A stretch of DNA of 12,198 bases from Acidobacteriota bacterium (GCA_021801945.1 JAKABE010000061.1:1-12198), one strand, 5' to 3'. Positions 1 through 6,739 are shown, counted from the stretch's first letter. Program-made: numbers and translations. Notes: a model not told the origin generated them from the letters alone.

Positions 1-87
1 CCCGGCGGTGGCCTCGGTTCCTCGCCCGGCGGTGGCCTCGGTTCCTCGCCCGGCGGTGGCCTCGGTTCCTCGCCCGGCGGCGGATCG
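1..87 (+). repeat. 24-bp tandem repeat, three full copies plus a partial one
   Basis: Three identical 24-bp units occupy 1-24, 25-48 and 49-72. A fourth, diverged partial copy starts at 73. Each unit encodes PGGGLGSS. The copies are identical at the nucleotide level, including synonymous positions, which suggests recent slippage or duplication. The array is cut by the window edge, so its true length is unknown. Confidence 0.9.
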
Positions 88-561
88 CCGTTCGGTTCGT
101 CCGGCTCTGGCCTGAGCGGCGGCGCTGCCGCGGGACTCTCGAGCGCCCCCGGCGGAACTTCCGGCCCCGGCGCACCCGGTTCCAGCGCCAGTTCAGCCTC
201 CTCAGGCTTGGGATCGGGCTCAGGGCTGGGTTTGGGCGGCGGCCAGAGCTTCGGCGGCGCGGGCATGATCGGCGTGCGGCCTATCAGCCCCAAGGAGTCC
301 ATCCTGGTCTACAAAACCAAGCAAAAATACAACCAGTGGGAGTTTACCTACTCGCCGCTCATGGACCAGCAGACGATGAGCGGCACCGGCGGTCTTCCCG
401 GCCAGCCGGCCAGCGGGATGACCAATACCAACGGCAGCACCGGCTTTGGCAGCTCGGGCTTTGGCGGTTCAAGCTTTGGCGGCTCGGGCATGGGCGGATC
501 TGGCCTGGGCAGTTCTTCCCCCGGCAGTGCGTCTCCATCGTCATCGCCTCAGCAGCCCTAG
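1..561 (+). CDS. C-terminal part of a Gly/Ser-rich protein, probably a GspG-like type II secretion pseudopilin (5' truncated)
   Basis: The reading frame is open from the first base to a TAG at 559-561, so the window holds only the last 186 codons. It begins with octapeptide PGGGLGSS repeats and continues as a long Gly/Ser/Pro-rich linker. A short non-repetitive block follows (about residues 88-125 of the visible part), containing IGVRPISPKESILVYKTKQK and then YNQWEFTYSPLMDQQ. The end is a second Gly/Ser tail of five degenerate GFGGS-like pentapeptides and a PSSSPQQP terminus. From memory, acidobacterial GspG-like pseudopilins carry a similar block (GGxxIIGV, then SI-xF/Y, YNxWxFxYDP) near a low-complexity C-terminus, so I infer a pseudopilin or type II secretion-associated protein. 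The diagnostic N-terminal prepilin segment lies outside the window. A TTG at 208 could start a shorter product, but the frame clearly continues upstream. Transcription probably ends at the hairpin at 598-632. Confidence 0.6.
   Translation, partial: PGGGLGSSPGGGLGSSPGGGLGSSPGGGSPFGSSGSGLSGGAAAGLSSAPGGTSGPGAPGSSASSASSGLGSGSGLGLGGGQSFGGAGMIGVRPISPKESILVYKTKQKYNQWEFTYSPLMDQQTMSGTGGLPGQPASGMTNTNGSTGFGSSGFGGSSFGGSGMGGSGLGSSSPGSASPSSSPQQP
442..516 (+). repeat. 15-bp degenerate tandem repeat (five units)
   Basis: Five consecutive 15-bp units start at 442, 457, 472, 487 and 502. They encode GFGSS, GFGGS, SFGGS, GMGGS and GLGSS. The units differ at several bases, so this array is older or under weaker homogenisation than the 24-bp array at the window start. 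It forms the C-terminal flexible tail of the first protein. Confidence 0.75.
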
Positions 562-597
562 GGTCTTCGCCGTCTTTCCCCTGGTCTCCGAGAATGC

Positions 598-632
598 AAA
601 AAGGCCCACCCCCACCGGTGGGATGGGCCTTT
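598..632. terminator. Bidirectional intrinsic terminator between convergent genes
   Basis: The arm AAAGGCCCA (600-608) pairs with TGGGCCTTT (624-632). Inside it, CCCA (611-614) pairs with TGGG (619-622) around a CCGG loop. On the minus strand the stem runs into five Ts (complement of 598-602), which fits a rho-independent terminator for the Fe-S carrier gene. On the plus strand only TTT follows, so termination there is probably weaker. It lies 37 bp after the plus-strand stop and 25 bp from the minus-strand stop. Confidence 0.8.
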
Positions 633-656
633 CGCCAAATCTGAACCGGAGTCAGC

Positions 657-1043
657 TTACACGCTGAACGACGAGCCGCAACCGCAAGTCGTCTTCACAT
701 TGGGATTCTCGAACTTGAATCCCGCCGCTTCCAGGGTCTCCACGTAGTCCACCCTGCAGCCCTTCAGGTACATCAGCGAGGTCGCGTCCACAAACACCTT
801 CAAGTCACCGAAGTGCAGGATCTTGTCCATCATGCCGCTCTGGTTCTCAAAGGCCATCGAGTACTGGAAGCCGGAGCAGCCGCCTCCCACCACGCCGATG
901 CGCAACCCTGCCGGCAGCGGATCCTGCGTAGCCATAATCTCGCGTACTTTGGCGATGGCTTCCGGGGTCAGTTCGAGGGGAGCCTTCTTTTCGGTTTCCG
1001 TCGTTTCGATCTCCTGTGCCGGTGTGGTGGTCGTTGTAGCCAT
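657..1043 (-). CDS. erpA: A-type iron-sulfur cluster carrier/insertion protein (HesB/IscA/ErpA family)
   Basis: This 128-residue cytoplasmic protein belongs to the family that accepts Fe-S clusters from a scaffold and passes them to apo-enzymes. The three family cysteines are present: Cys56 in GGGCSGFQY, and Cys120 and Cys122 in the terminal TCGCGSSF motif. LTPEAIAKVREIM (residues 25-37) is the usual start of the domain. About 22 Thr/Glu-rich residues precede it, a non-conserved extension. The ATG at 1043 has a GGAG ribosome site 7 bases upstream. A fourth cysteine (Cys96) is not part of the standard site. No isc, suf or nif gene is adjacent, so the gene stands alone with its own promoter and terminator. 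Family membership is very secure. Whether the best name is erpA or iscA cannot be decided from sequence alone. Confidence 0.93.
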   Translation of the reverse strand: MATTTTTPAQEIETTETEKKAPLELTPEAIAKVREIMATQDPLPAGLRIGVVGGGCSGFQYSMAFENQSGMMDKILHFGDLKVFVDATSLMYLKGCRVDYVETLEAAGFKFENPNVKTTCGCGSSFSV

Positions 1044-1082
1044 GGGTTCTCTCCGGTGATAAAGTGATTGCTGCTTCTTCTT

Positions 1083-1111
1083 ACTCTACGATCCCCTCCC
1101 AGGGGATTCAA
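1083..1111 (-). promoter_or_regulatory. Predicted sigma70-type promoter of the Fe-S carrier gene
   Basis: Read on the minus strand, TTGAAT (1111-1106) and TAGAGT (1088-1083) are separated by exactly 17 bases. Each hexamer matches the consensus at four of six positions. Transcription would start near 1076, giving a leader of about 33 bases that contains the GGAG ribosome site. The same -10 hexamer, TAGAGT, appears in the predicted smc promoter. Confidence 0.42.
1091..1107. promoter_or_regulatory. 17-bp inverted repeat in the erpA promoter spacer (operator-like)
   Basis: ATCCCC (1091-1096) and GGGGAT (1102-1107) are perfect inverted arms around a 5-base centre, TCCCA. The palindrome fills almost all of the spacer between the predicted -35 and -10 hexamers and touches the -35. 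A dimeric repressor bound here would block the promoter. I do not recognise it as a known IscR, NsrR or Fur site, and chance occurrence in GC-rich DNA is possible. Confidence 0.35.
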
Positions 1112-1383
1112 GCCCTCAGGCGGGTTCCATCTTATTGGATGCGCCTCAGGACCGCAAGGTCGCGGGGCGCGTCCCACGTCCGGTACGGCAGGCATCCGCG
1201 CGGCAAGCGGACAATTGCCCCCTGCCCCACAAGGGGAAGCGTGGCCGAAAATAATTCGCTCCGCGTGCACCATTTCGGGGCTATGATGGTCAACCATGAG
1301 ACCGCGCAGCCGGCGAGGCCGTGTTTCTTCTGCGGTCCCGCCACAATACGGATGGTAAATAGCCTTGGGGGAGGTGGACAACT

Positions 1384-1665
1384 ATGGCGTTCAAGCCCAT
1401 TATGTGGATTGTATGGAGCGTGCTGGTAGCCATCATGGCCAGCCTTTTTGTGTATCGCTCCAGGCTGACCAAGAACGAAGAAGACCAGTTATTTCTAGAC
1501 GATTCCTTTGATCACGAAAGGATGGAGCAGGCCGCGATCGTCGCCAAGGCAAATAAAGTCGAACCGCTTCTCAAGATCTCGGAATGGGTAGTGCTGGGTA
1601 TGTCGGTGGTCGTCGTAATCTATTACGTCTGGGACATCCTGGTCCATCTCGAGCTCATCCATTAA
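1384..1665 (+). CDS. Small conserved-looking membrane protein with two transmembrane helices (function unknown)
   Basis: This is a 93-residue protein. Hydrophobic segments at about residues 6-24 and 66-88 are likely membrane helices. Between them is a loop of about 40 polar residues. The loop starts with basic residues (YRSRLTK) and becomes acidic (NEEDQLFLDDSFDHERMEQ), then AIVAKANKVEPLLKI leads into the second helix. An excellent ribosome site (GGAGG at 1370-1374, 9 bases before the ATG) supports the gene and its start. I do not recognise a named family, though the layout resembles a hypothetical protein I associate with Acidobacteria. The gene stands alone, 340 bp from erpA and convergent with the vWA-like gene. 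No catalytic motif, cysteine pair or signal peptidase site is evident. It could be a subunit or regulator of a larger membrane complex, but nothing nearby suggests which. Confidence 0.72.
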   Translation: MAFKPIMWIVWSVLVAIMASLFVYRSRLTKNEEDQLFLDDSFDHERMEQAAIVAKANKVEPLLKISEWVVLGMSVVVVIYYVWDILVHLELIH

Positions 1666-2022
1666 GGTTTCGCCGGAGATAATGCGGGTATATCTGAAAT
1701 AGCGGTGCCCGCGCCGCGGTGGCCAAGCCAGAGAGAGCACGCCGAACCCTTTGTTTGCGCTGGAATGCGGCTGTGTGTGCCTTTCTGGAATGCTGTGGAT
1801 GCACGCATGATGGCCCACCCACCGCGGCGCGCGGCACGATTCCCTCTTGCCGAAAGATCTTCGGGCGACTTTCCAGTGGCTATCTTGTGAAGCGGCCACA
1901 TTTGCCGCCAAGCGCCGGTCGATGAAGCGCCCTTGCCCTGCCAGGCGCCCGGTCCCAACTCAGCGCGGACGTCGCTCTCTCCGGCTTGAGCCAGCCCGGC
2001 GTGGTCCCATCTCTCCAAGTCC
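1666..2022. other. Intergenic region between convergent genes, no gene seen
   Basis: This 357-bp region lies between the stops of the small membrane protein and the vWA-like gene. Reading frames across it lack ribosome sites and recognisable protein. It has several GC-rich inverted repeats: GCGCC/GGCGC at 1927-1948 with a 12-base loop, and a stem at 1981-1999 with a TGAGCC loop and one bulged C. The latter is close to the vWA-like stop at 2023 and could slow transcription. Neither is followed by a T-run, so I do not call them terminators. Confidence 0.5.
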
Positions 2023-3282
2023 CTATTCCACCGGCGGCCGGGCATAGTAGCCGGATCTGTAGATGACCTCGTACTTGAGCGGCTTGTGCTTCTGGTTCTG
2101 CATGCGCAGGGGGTGGCCCTCATTATCGACAAGTTCCACGCGAATCTTTCGCCAGGTTCCGTCCTGCTTGGTATCGGTGGGCTGGTAAACCAATTCGTAC
2201 TTTGAACGAATGCTCGCGTTGATCAGCTGTATATCGTCGGGCAGCTCGCCGACAAACCGCGGTTGAAACCACATGCCGCCGGTAAGGTTGGCAAAGGTGC
2301 GCATCTGGTTTGCCGCCTGCTCCCAAGTGACCTCTTGGATGCCGGCCATCATGCCGGGCTGGCCTTCCATGATCGCCTCCAGCAGACCGCCTGTTGAAAT
2401 GGAGAAGATCGTGATGTCCCGCGAGGCCTTCACCCGCTTCAGGATCTGATCGAGATCCAGCTTGGACATCGTATCGATCCCCGAAGCGATCAGGATGATG
2501 TACTTCTGGCCCTGGATGCGGCTCATGCGGTCCAGCGCCTGAGCCAGCGCATCGAAGATGTTGGTTTCAGAGAACGCCACCGGCATGAACGCTTCGTTCG
2601 CCAGTTGGTTGATGCCTGCCTGAATCTGAGCCTTGTTCTGGGTGAAGTCGCTGACGATATGCGTATTCATGTCGAACGTCATCATGGCCACCCAATCCTG
2701 CGGACGCAGCGACTGAGCGAACGCCCAGGCCGCATTGAGCATGTCAATCCGAAAGGGCCAGCCGCGGGACGCAAACTCGCACAGCAGCAGCGCCGTGATC
2801 GGCGCCTGGACGCGCCTGAAGCTGAGTATGTTCTGCTGCTTGCCGTCTTCGTAGATCCTGAAGTTGCTCTCCTGCAGGCCGTTCACGAAGGTGTGCGTCT
2901 TCTCGAGCAGCACCCCGACGTCCACCGTGACCTCAGGGACTTCCATATGCAGAGTCACATTGCCCAAGCCCCGCGGGTTGTGGAATGCCGGCCTGGCCGG
3001 CGCGGGCGGCGCTGGCGGTGCGGTGGGCTGTGTCTTCTTGGGAATGGCGATGGTCCCGGTGCTGGCGCCAGGACCACCCGCTTCCGGCGCGACCTGCAAC
3101 TGCGGCTGTGCCTGCTGCTCCGCTGGTTGTGTCTGGCTTGACGGCTGAGTCTGTTGTTCGGTGGATTGCGTCTTGGTCTGGGATCGTCCGCACGGCGCGG
3201 CAGCCAGCGCGAAAGCTCCCAGAATCATCAATGCAAACTTCCAGCGGAAAGAAGCGGCAAAAGACTTGCGCGGCGTGGTCAT
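2023..3282 (-). CDS. Exported VWFA-related (acidobacterial type) protein with degenerate metal-binding site
   Basis: This 419-residue protein begins with a basic n-region and a hydrophobic core (about residues 15-30), a Sec signal peptide. A cysteine follows at 31 but is preceded by Pro, so it is a poor lipobox. Residues 35-100 are a Gln/Pro/Thr-rich linker. From about 105 the protein reads VTLHMEVPEVTVDVGVLLE, then LQESNFRIYEDGKQQNI, the usual lead-in of the VWFA-related acidobacterial family. The vWA Rossmann-like core covers about 160-300, with LIASGIDTMSKLD at 264-275. The canonical DxSxS metal motif is replaced by Glu169-Phe-Ala-Ser-Arg173. The start at 3282 was chosen because AGAGG lies 6 bases upstream and the signal peptide begins directly. 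The frame extends upstream to 3450, but that part looks non-coding. Proteins of this family are usually secreted or periplasmic with unknown binding partners. It is divergent from the S55-like gene. Confidence 0.88.
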   Translation of the reverse strand: MTTPRKSFAASFRWKFALMILGAFALAAAPCGRSQTKTQSTEQQTQPSSQTQPAEQQAQPQLQVAPEAGGPGASTGTIAIPKKTQPTAPPAPPAPARPAFHNPRGLGNVTLHMEVPEVTVDVGVLLEKTHTFVNGLQESNFRIYEDGKQQNILSFRRVQAPITALLLCEFASRGWPFRIDMLNAAWAFAQSLRPQDWVAMMTFDMNTHIVSDFTQNKAQIQAGINQLANEAFMPVAFSETNIFDALAQALDRMSRIQGQKYIILIASGIDTMSKLDLDQILKRVKASRDITIFSISTGGLLEAIMEGQPGMMAGIQEVTWEQAANQMRTFANLTGGMWFQPRFVGELPDDIQLINASIRSKYELVYQPTDTKQDGTWRKIRVELVDNEGHPLRMQNQKHKPLKYEVIYRSGYYARPPVE

Positions 3283-3573
3283 AGCAACCTCTTTGCACAC
3301 AAGCATACGGGATTCCGGCGGCTTTGAAGATCGTGCGGCAATTCCGCCATCGCGCAGGGTATCTCTTTTCTTCCACGCAGCGCCCGTCCCGCGGTCTCTC
3401 AGCCCCGGCCTGCGAGCCTTGGCCGTTCCCTGGCGGCTTGGCGCCGCCAAGCACTCAGCGCGTCACGATGCGGCCCCGTTCGCAGGGAGTTGAAATCATC
3501 TTCAGAGTCCAGGTCACACACCGGGTGCCCCTCGCCCGCGGCCAGCCATCCGTCAGGCTGTAATCTTATAGAC
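3283..3573. other. Divergent intergenic region between the two exported-protein genes
   Basis: This 291-bp region must carry both promoters. On the minus strand a TATGCT hexamer lies about 25 bases before the vWA-like ATG, but its -35 partner (TCTTCA) is poor. No convincing plus-strand promoter was found. The S55-like frame is open through 3490-3573, so the right-hand part would be coding if the TTG at 3490 were used. Confidence 0.4.
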
Positions 3574-5487
3574 GTGGAGACTTGCCTGAAGCCAACCACG
3601 TTTCGCCTGGCGGCGCTTGCCATGTCGCTGGCCATGGCGCATCTCATTTTTTCCTCGTCCCTGCTGGCGGCGCAGACTGCGGCGTCGGGCAATCCTCCAT
3701 CATCCCTCGGCCAGCCGGCGGCCGGCGCGCTCCTATCTCCGCCGCCTTCGACCGGCGGCTTCTTTCCCTTGAGCGCCGTGCGCCCCGGCATGATGGCGAC
3801 GGCCTGGACCGTCTTCTCCGGTACCCGGCCTGAGCCCATGCAGGTAAAGATCCTGGGCGTGTTGCGCAACGCGCGCGGTCCCGGCCAGGACATGATTCTC
3901 AGCCAGCTCGTCGGCGCCAAGCCCGAGTTCACTGGCGTCGTCGAAGGCATGAGCGGCAGTCCTGTCTATGTCGGCGCCAAGCTTCTGGGATCGCTCTCCT
4001 ACCGCATCGGGCAGTTCAGCAAGACGCCCATTGCTGGCATCACCCCCATCGCCCAGATGCTGCCCATACGCAATCTGCCCATCCCCGGGCAGACGGCTGC
4101 GGTTGAGCCCGGCCCTGCGGCCGGCGCATCCGGCTTGCCAGTCTCTCGCGGCGCCATGGCCGCTGAGGACGCCAACTTCCAGGCCATGGATACTCCACTG
4201 GTCATGAGCGGCTTCCAGCCTGCGGCGATTCGCTTGTGGCAGCACGATATGGCCGGAACCAGCCTGCAATCGGTGGTGGCTGGCGGAATGGCCGGTTCGG
4301 CCGTGGACTCCCTCAAGCCGTCTCGCGCCGCCGAGGCCACGCTCGAACCTGGTTCGGCCATTAGCGCGCTCCTGGTCAGCGGCGACGTGGAAATCTCGGC
4401 CACCTGCACCGTCACCTATATTGACCCCAAGCAGTTGCTGGCCTGTGGCCATCCCGTCCTCCAGGCCGGCCAGGTTTCCGTGCCTATGACCACGGCCGAC
4501 GTGGTTACCACCCTCGCCTCGCCGTTGGACTCCTTCAAGATCATCAATACCGGCGCAACGGTCGGCGCCTTCACAGAAGATCGCGAATCCGGCATACGCG
4601 GGGTGCTCGGTGCCCAGGCGCACATGATCCCCATGCATATTACCGTGACCTCGCCCCTGGGCAACCGGCGCGTGAATGTCCAGGTCCTCGATCTCCCCTC
4701 ACTTACCCCGCAAGCCGTTGAGGTGGTCCTCTACGACGCACTCCTGGAGACCAACGAAAGCACCGCCGAGACCAGCTATCACGTGACCGGCAGTATCGAT
4801 CTGGCCGGTTATCCGCCTTCGCCGCTCGACCTTTGGGCGCCCGCTGGCGCCACGCAGGGTGCGGCTTTGCAGGCCGCGATGCTTGCTGGCCAGCGATTCA
4901 CGTTGCTGTACAACAACGGTGCGCGCCAGGGCGCGGTCCGCCAAATCGATCTTCACATCCAGGCCATTCCCCACCGTGTTCATATCCAGTTGGTTTCGGC
5001 TCGCCTGGTCTCCGAGGATGTTGTCCACGCCGGCGACACTGTCGTCGTGGAAGCGACACTCCGTCCCTGGCAGCAGCCTGAGCGCAACGTCCGCATCCCC
5101 ATAAAATTGCCTGACCGGCTAGGGCCCGGCAGCCTGCGTGTGCTTGTCTCCGGCAGCGGTACCCTTGATCGCACCCTGAATCAGCCGCAGCCCTTTCAGC
5201 ACCCGGTCGGTCTCCAGTCCCTCCTGGCTGAAGCTCGTCGTCTGCACCCCGCCGATCGCCTCTACGTGAGTCTCCTTGTGCCCGAAGCCCAGGCCGCGAT
5301 GGATGGCCAAACCCTTACTGCCCTGCCTCTTTCCATGGCCAACGCCCTCGAACCCATCCTTTCCAGCCAGGGCATTCGCCTCAATGGAGAGTCGGTCGAG
5401 GTTGCCGGCGAGGCGCCGGCTGACGGCGACCTTACCGGCTTTGTGATCCTTAACCTGCACATTTTGCCAGGCGGCGGGTTAAACTAA
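3574..5487 (+). CDS. Exported SpoIVB/S55 peptidase-domain protein
   Basis: The protein has 637 residues from the GTG at 3574. A Sec signal peptide covers about residues 1-34 (LKPTTFRLAALAMSLAMAHL, ending near SSSLLAAQ). Residues 60-165 are the S55-like part: PLSAVRPGMMATAWTVFSG, then KILGVL, then VVEGMSGSPVYVGAKLLGSL with the probable nucleophile Ser127. A linker leads to a second conserved block at about 255-335, with PGSAISALLVSGD, CTVTYIDPKQLLACGHPVLQ (His293) and VPMTTADVVTTLASPL. The rest (about 340-637) has no motif I recognise and resembles beta-rich C-terminal regions. SpoIVB of Bacillus is a serine peptidase that signals across a membrane. Here no PDZ domain is evident and no sporulation context exists, so the substrate is unknown. 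The start is uncertain: a TTG at 3490 gives 28 extra residues, and an ATG at 3622 would shorten the signal. None has a good ribosome site. I chose 3574 because it gives a normal signal peptide. Confidence 0.87.
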   Translation: METCLKPTTFRLAALAMSLAMAHLIFSSSLLAAQTAASGNPPSSLGQPAAGALLSPPPSTGGFFPLSAVRPGMMATAWTVFSGTRPEPMQVKILGVLRNARGPGQDMILSQLVGAKPEFTGVVEGMSGSPVYVGAKLLGSLSYRIGQFSKTPIAGITPIAQMLPIRNLPIPGQTAAVEPGPAAGASGLPVSRGAMAAEDANFQAMDTPLVMSGFQPAAIRLWQHDMAGTSLQSVVAGGMAGSAVDSLKPSRAAEATLEPGSAISALLVSGDVEISATCTVTYIDPKQLLACGHPVLQAGQVSVPMTTADVVTTLASPLDSFKIINTGATVGAFTEDRESGIRGVLGAQAHMIPMHITVTSPLGNRRVNVQVLDLPSLTPQAVEVVLYDALLETNESTAETSYHVTGSIDLAGYPPSPLDLWAPAGATQGAALQAAMLAGQRFTLLYNNGARQGAVRQIDLHIQAIPHRVHIQLVSARLVSEDVVHAGDTVVVEATLRPWQQPERNVRIPIKLPDRLGPGSLRVLVSGSGTLDRTLNQPQPFQHPVGLQSLLAEARRLHPADRLYVSLLVPEAQAAMDGQTLTALPLSMANALEPILSSQGIRLNGESVEVAGEAPADGDLTGFVILNLHILPGGGLN

Positions 5488-5584
5488 GCGGGGCAAAGAA
5501 TTTCTATCCGTTTTATCTTTCCGGGCTGGCTTCTTTGCAGTGGAGTCGGCTGTTGCTTATCTGGACGAGGTTTCAGCGACGAAT

Positions 5585-6592
5585 ATGGCACAAATTCATG
5601 GATTTGCAGCTCATGCGGCTGGTGCGGAGCTTTTGCCTTTCCACTACGATCCGGGCAAGATCGGCCCCCGCGACGTGGAAATCGCAATCTCCCACTGCGG
5701 CATCTGTCACAGCGATCTGCATCTGATCTCCAACGATTGGGGCATCAGTCAGTTTCCCTTCATTCCCGGCCATGAGATCGTGGGCACGGTCGTGGCTGTG
5801 GGTGCTGAGGTGCGTAACCTTCAAGCTGATCAGCGCGTAGGCCTGGGCTGGCAGTCCAACTCCTGTGGCATCTGCGAGTGGTGCATGCGCGGGATGGAGA
5901 ACCTTTGCCCCGCGGCAGAGGCCACCTGCGTCCATCGCCACGGCGGCTACGCAGACCGCGTGCGCGCCAACTCGCGTTTTGTTATTCCTGTTCCTGATGC
6001 CATTGCCAGTGAGCAGGCCGCTCCCTTGCTTTGCGGCGGCATCACCGTCTACAGCCCCTTGCGCACCCACGGCATCAACCCTTCCTCGCGCGTCGGGATT
6101 GTCGGCATGGGCGGCCTGGGCCACATCGCCATCCAGTTCGCGCACGCCTTTGGCGCTCACGTCACTGCCTTTTCCACCTCCGCCGAAAAGGAAAAGGAGG
6201 TTCGCGCCCTCGGTGCCCATCACTTCATCAATACACGCGAATCCAAGACCATGAAGGAAGCCGCCGGCACCTTGGACTTCATCCTCAGCACCGTCAACGC
6301 CGATCTGGATTGGGCCAATTACCTTCAGGTTCTCCGTCCCACCGGAACTCTCTGTTTTGTTGGCGTTCCTCCCTCACCGGTATCTGTTCCCGCCTTTCCG
6401 CTGATCTCCGGCATGCGCCTCATCAGCGGCAGCCCCATCGGCAGTCCCTCTCGCCTGCGCGAGATGCTCGATGTCGCTGCCCGCCACGGCATAAAAGCCG
6501 CCACCGAGTCGTTCCCAATGGCCAAGGTCAACCAGGCGATTGAAAAGGTGAAGAAGGGCAAGGTTCGCTACCGCGCCGTACTGGCGAACTGA
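5585..6592 (+). CDS. Zinc-dependent NAD(P)-type alcohol dehydrogenase (CAD/YahK-like)
   Basis: This 335-residue medium-chain dehydrogenase/reductase interconverts alcohols and aldehydes in the cytoplasm. Catalytic zinc ligands are Cys38 (HCGICHSD), His63 (PGHEIVG) and Cys150 (PLLCGGIT). The structural zinc site is Cys94, Cys97, Cys100 and Cys108. The nucleotide-binding GMGGLGH is at 174-180. The second strand of that fold ends in FSTSAEK instead of an acidic residue, which favours NADP(H). LDFILSTVNADLDWANYL at 230-247 is typical of the cinnamyl-alcohol-dehydrogenase-like branch that includes E. coli YahK and generally reduces aldehydes. The ATG at 5585 was chosen because MAQIHGFAAH matches the usual family N-terminus. 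An upstream in-frame GTG at 5540 would add 15 atypical residues. GAGG at 5567-5570 is rather far (14 bases) for a ribosome site. It lies 97 bp behind the S55-like gene and may share its transcript. All key residues are intact. The physiological substrate cannot be read from sequence. Confidence 0.94.
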   Translation: MAQIHGFAAHAAGAELLPFHYDPGKIGPRDVEIAISHCGICHSDLHLISNDWGISQFPFIPGHEIVGTVVAVGAEVRNLQADQRVGLGWQSNSCGICEWCMRGMENLCPAAEATCVHRHGGYADRVRANSRFVIPVPDAIASEQAAPLLCGGITVYSPLRTHGINPSSRVGIVGMGGLGHIAIQFAHAFGAHVTAFSTSAEKEKEVRALGAHHFINTRESKTMKEAAGTLDFILSTVNADLDWANYLQVLRPTGTLCFVGVPPSPVSVPAFPLISGMRLISGSPIGSPSRLREMLDVAARHGIKAATESFPMAKVNQAIEKVKKGKVRYRAVLAN

Positions 6593-6615
6593 AGAAGCAG
6601 CCATAAGCCATCTGC

Positions 6616-6647
6616 TTGCCCCGTACGAGGAAGCTACGGCGAGGCAA
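6616..6647. other. Bulged hairpin after the alcohol dehydrogenase gene (possible terminator without T-run)
   Basis: TTGCC (6616-6620) pairs with GGCAA (6643-6647) and CCGTA (6621-6625) with TACGG (6635-6639), leaving a 3-base bulge (CGA) and a 9-base loop. It starts 24 bases after the stop. An alternative stem AAGCAG/CTGCTT (6595-6617) shares two bases with it, so only one can form. No T-run follows, so it may protect the 3' end of the transcript or act in factor-dependent termination. Confidence 0.4.
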
Positions 6648-6739
6648 ACGAGGGACAAGGCTCGCCGCCGCGTCGCAGTATCTGCGAACCTTCCTCTGAA
6701 GGCGCCGCGTTCTGGGATCCGCAAGTCGACCCAGTTTCG

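Larger units (their letters stand above)
1044..1383. other. Divergent intergenic region between erpA and the small membrane protein gene
   Basis: This 340-bp region has no convincing gene. It holds the erpA ribosome site, promoter and palindrome at its left end. There is a small GNRA-type hairpin at 1150-1161 (GACC-GCAA-GGTC) and a short inverted repeat ATGGT-CA-ACCAT at 1286-1297. The strong ribosome site of the 1384 gene is at its right end. I could not find a well-spaced promoter for the plus-strand gene. Confidence 0.6.

Noticed and set aside
1..87. Tandem repeats as a CRISPR array
   Set aside because: The 24-bp units are directly adjacent with no spacers and encode an in-frame octapeptide.
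1282..1287. TATGAT as a -10 for the small membrane protein gene
   Set aside because: The hexamer 17 bases upstream (CTCCGC) bears no resemblance to a -35, and the distance to the ATG is about 97 bases. It is not strong enough to call.
1721..1760. GGTGGCCAAGCC segment resembling a tRNA-Leu/Ser D-arm
   Set aside because: No T-arm, anticodon stem or acceptor pairing follows within tRNA length.
3283..3450. Upstream extension of the vWA-like gene (56 extra codons)
   Set aside because: The extension would place the signal peptide internally, and the good ribosome site lies inside it, just before the ATG at 3282.
3733..4638. 301-codon open frame on the minus strand inside the S55-like gene
   Set aside because: It is antisense to conserved peptidase motifs and has no ribosome site or recognisable protein. 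It is a shadow frame.
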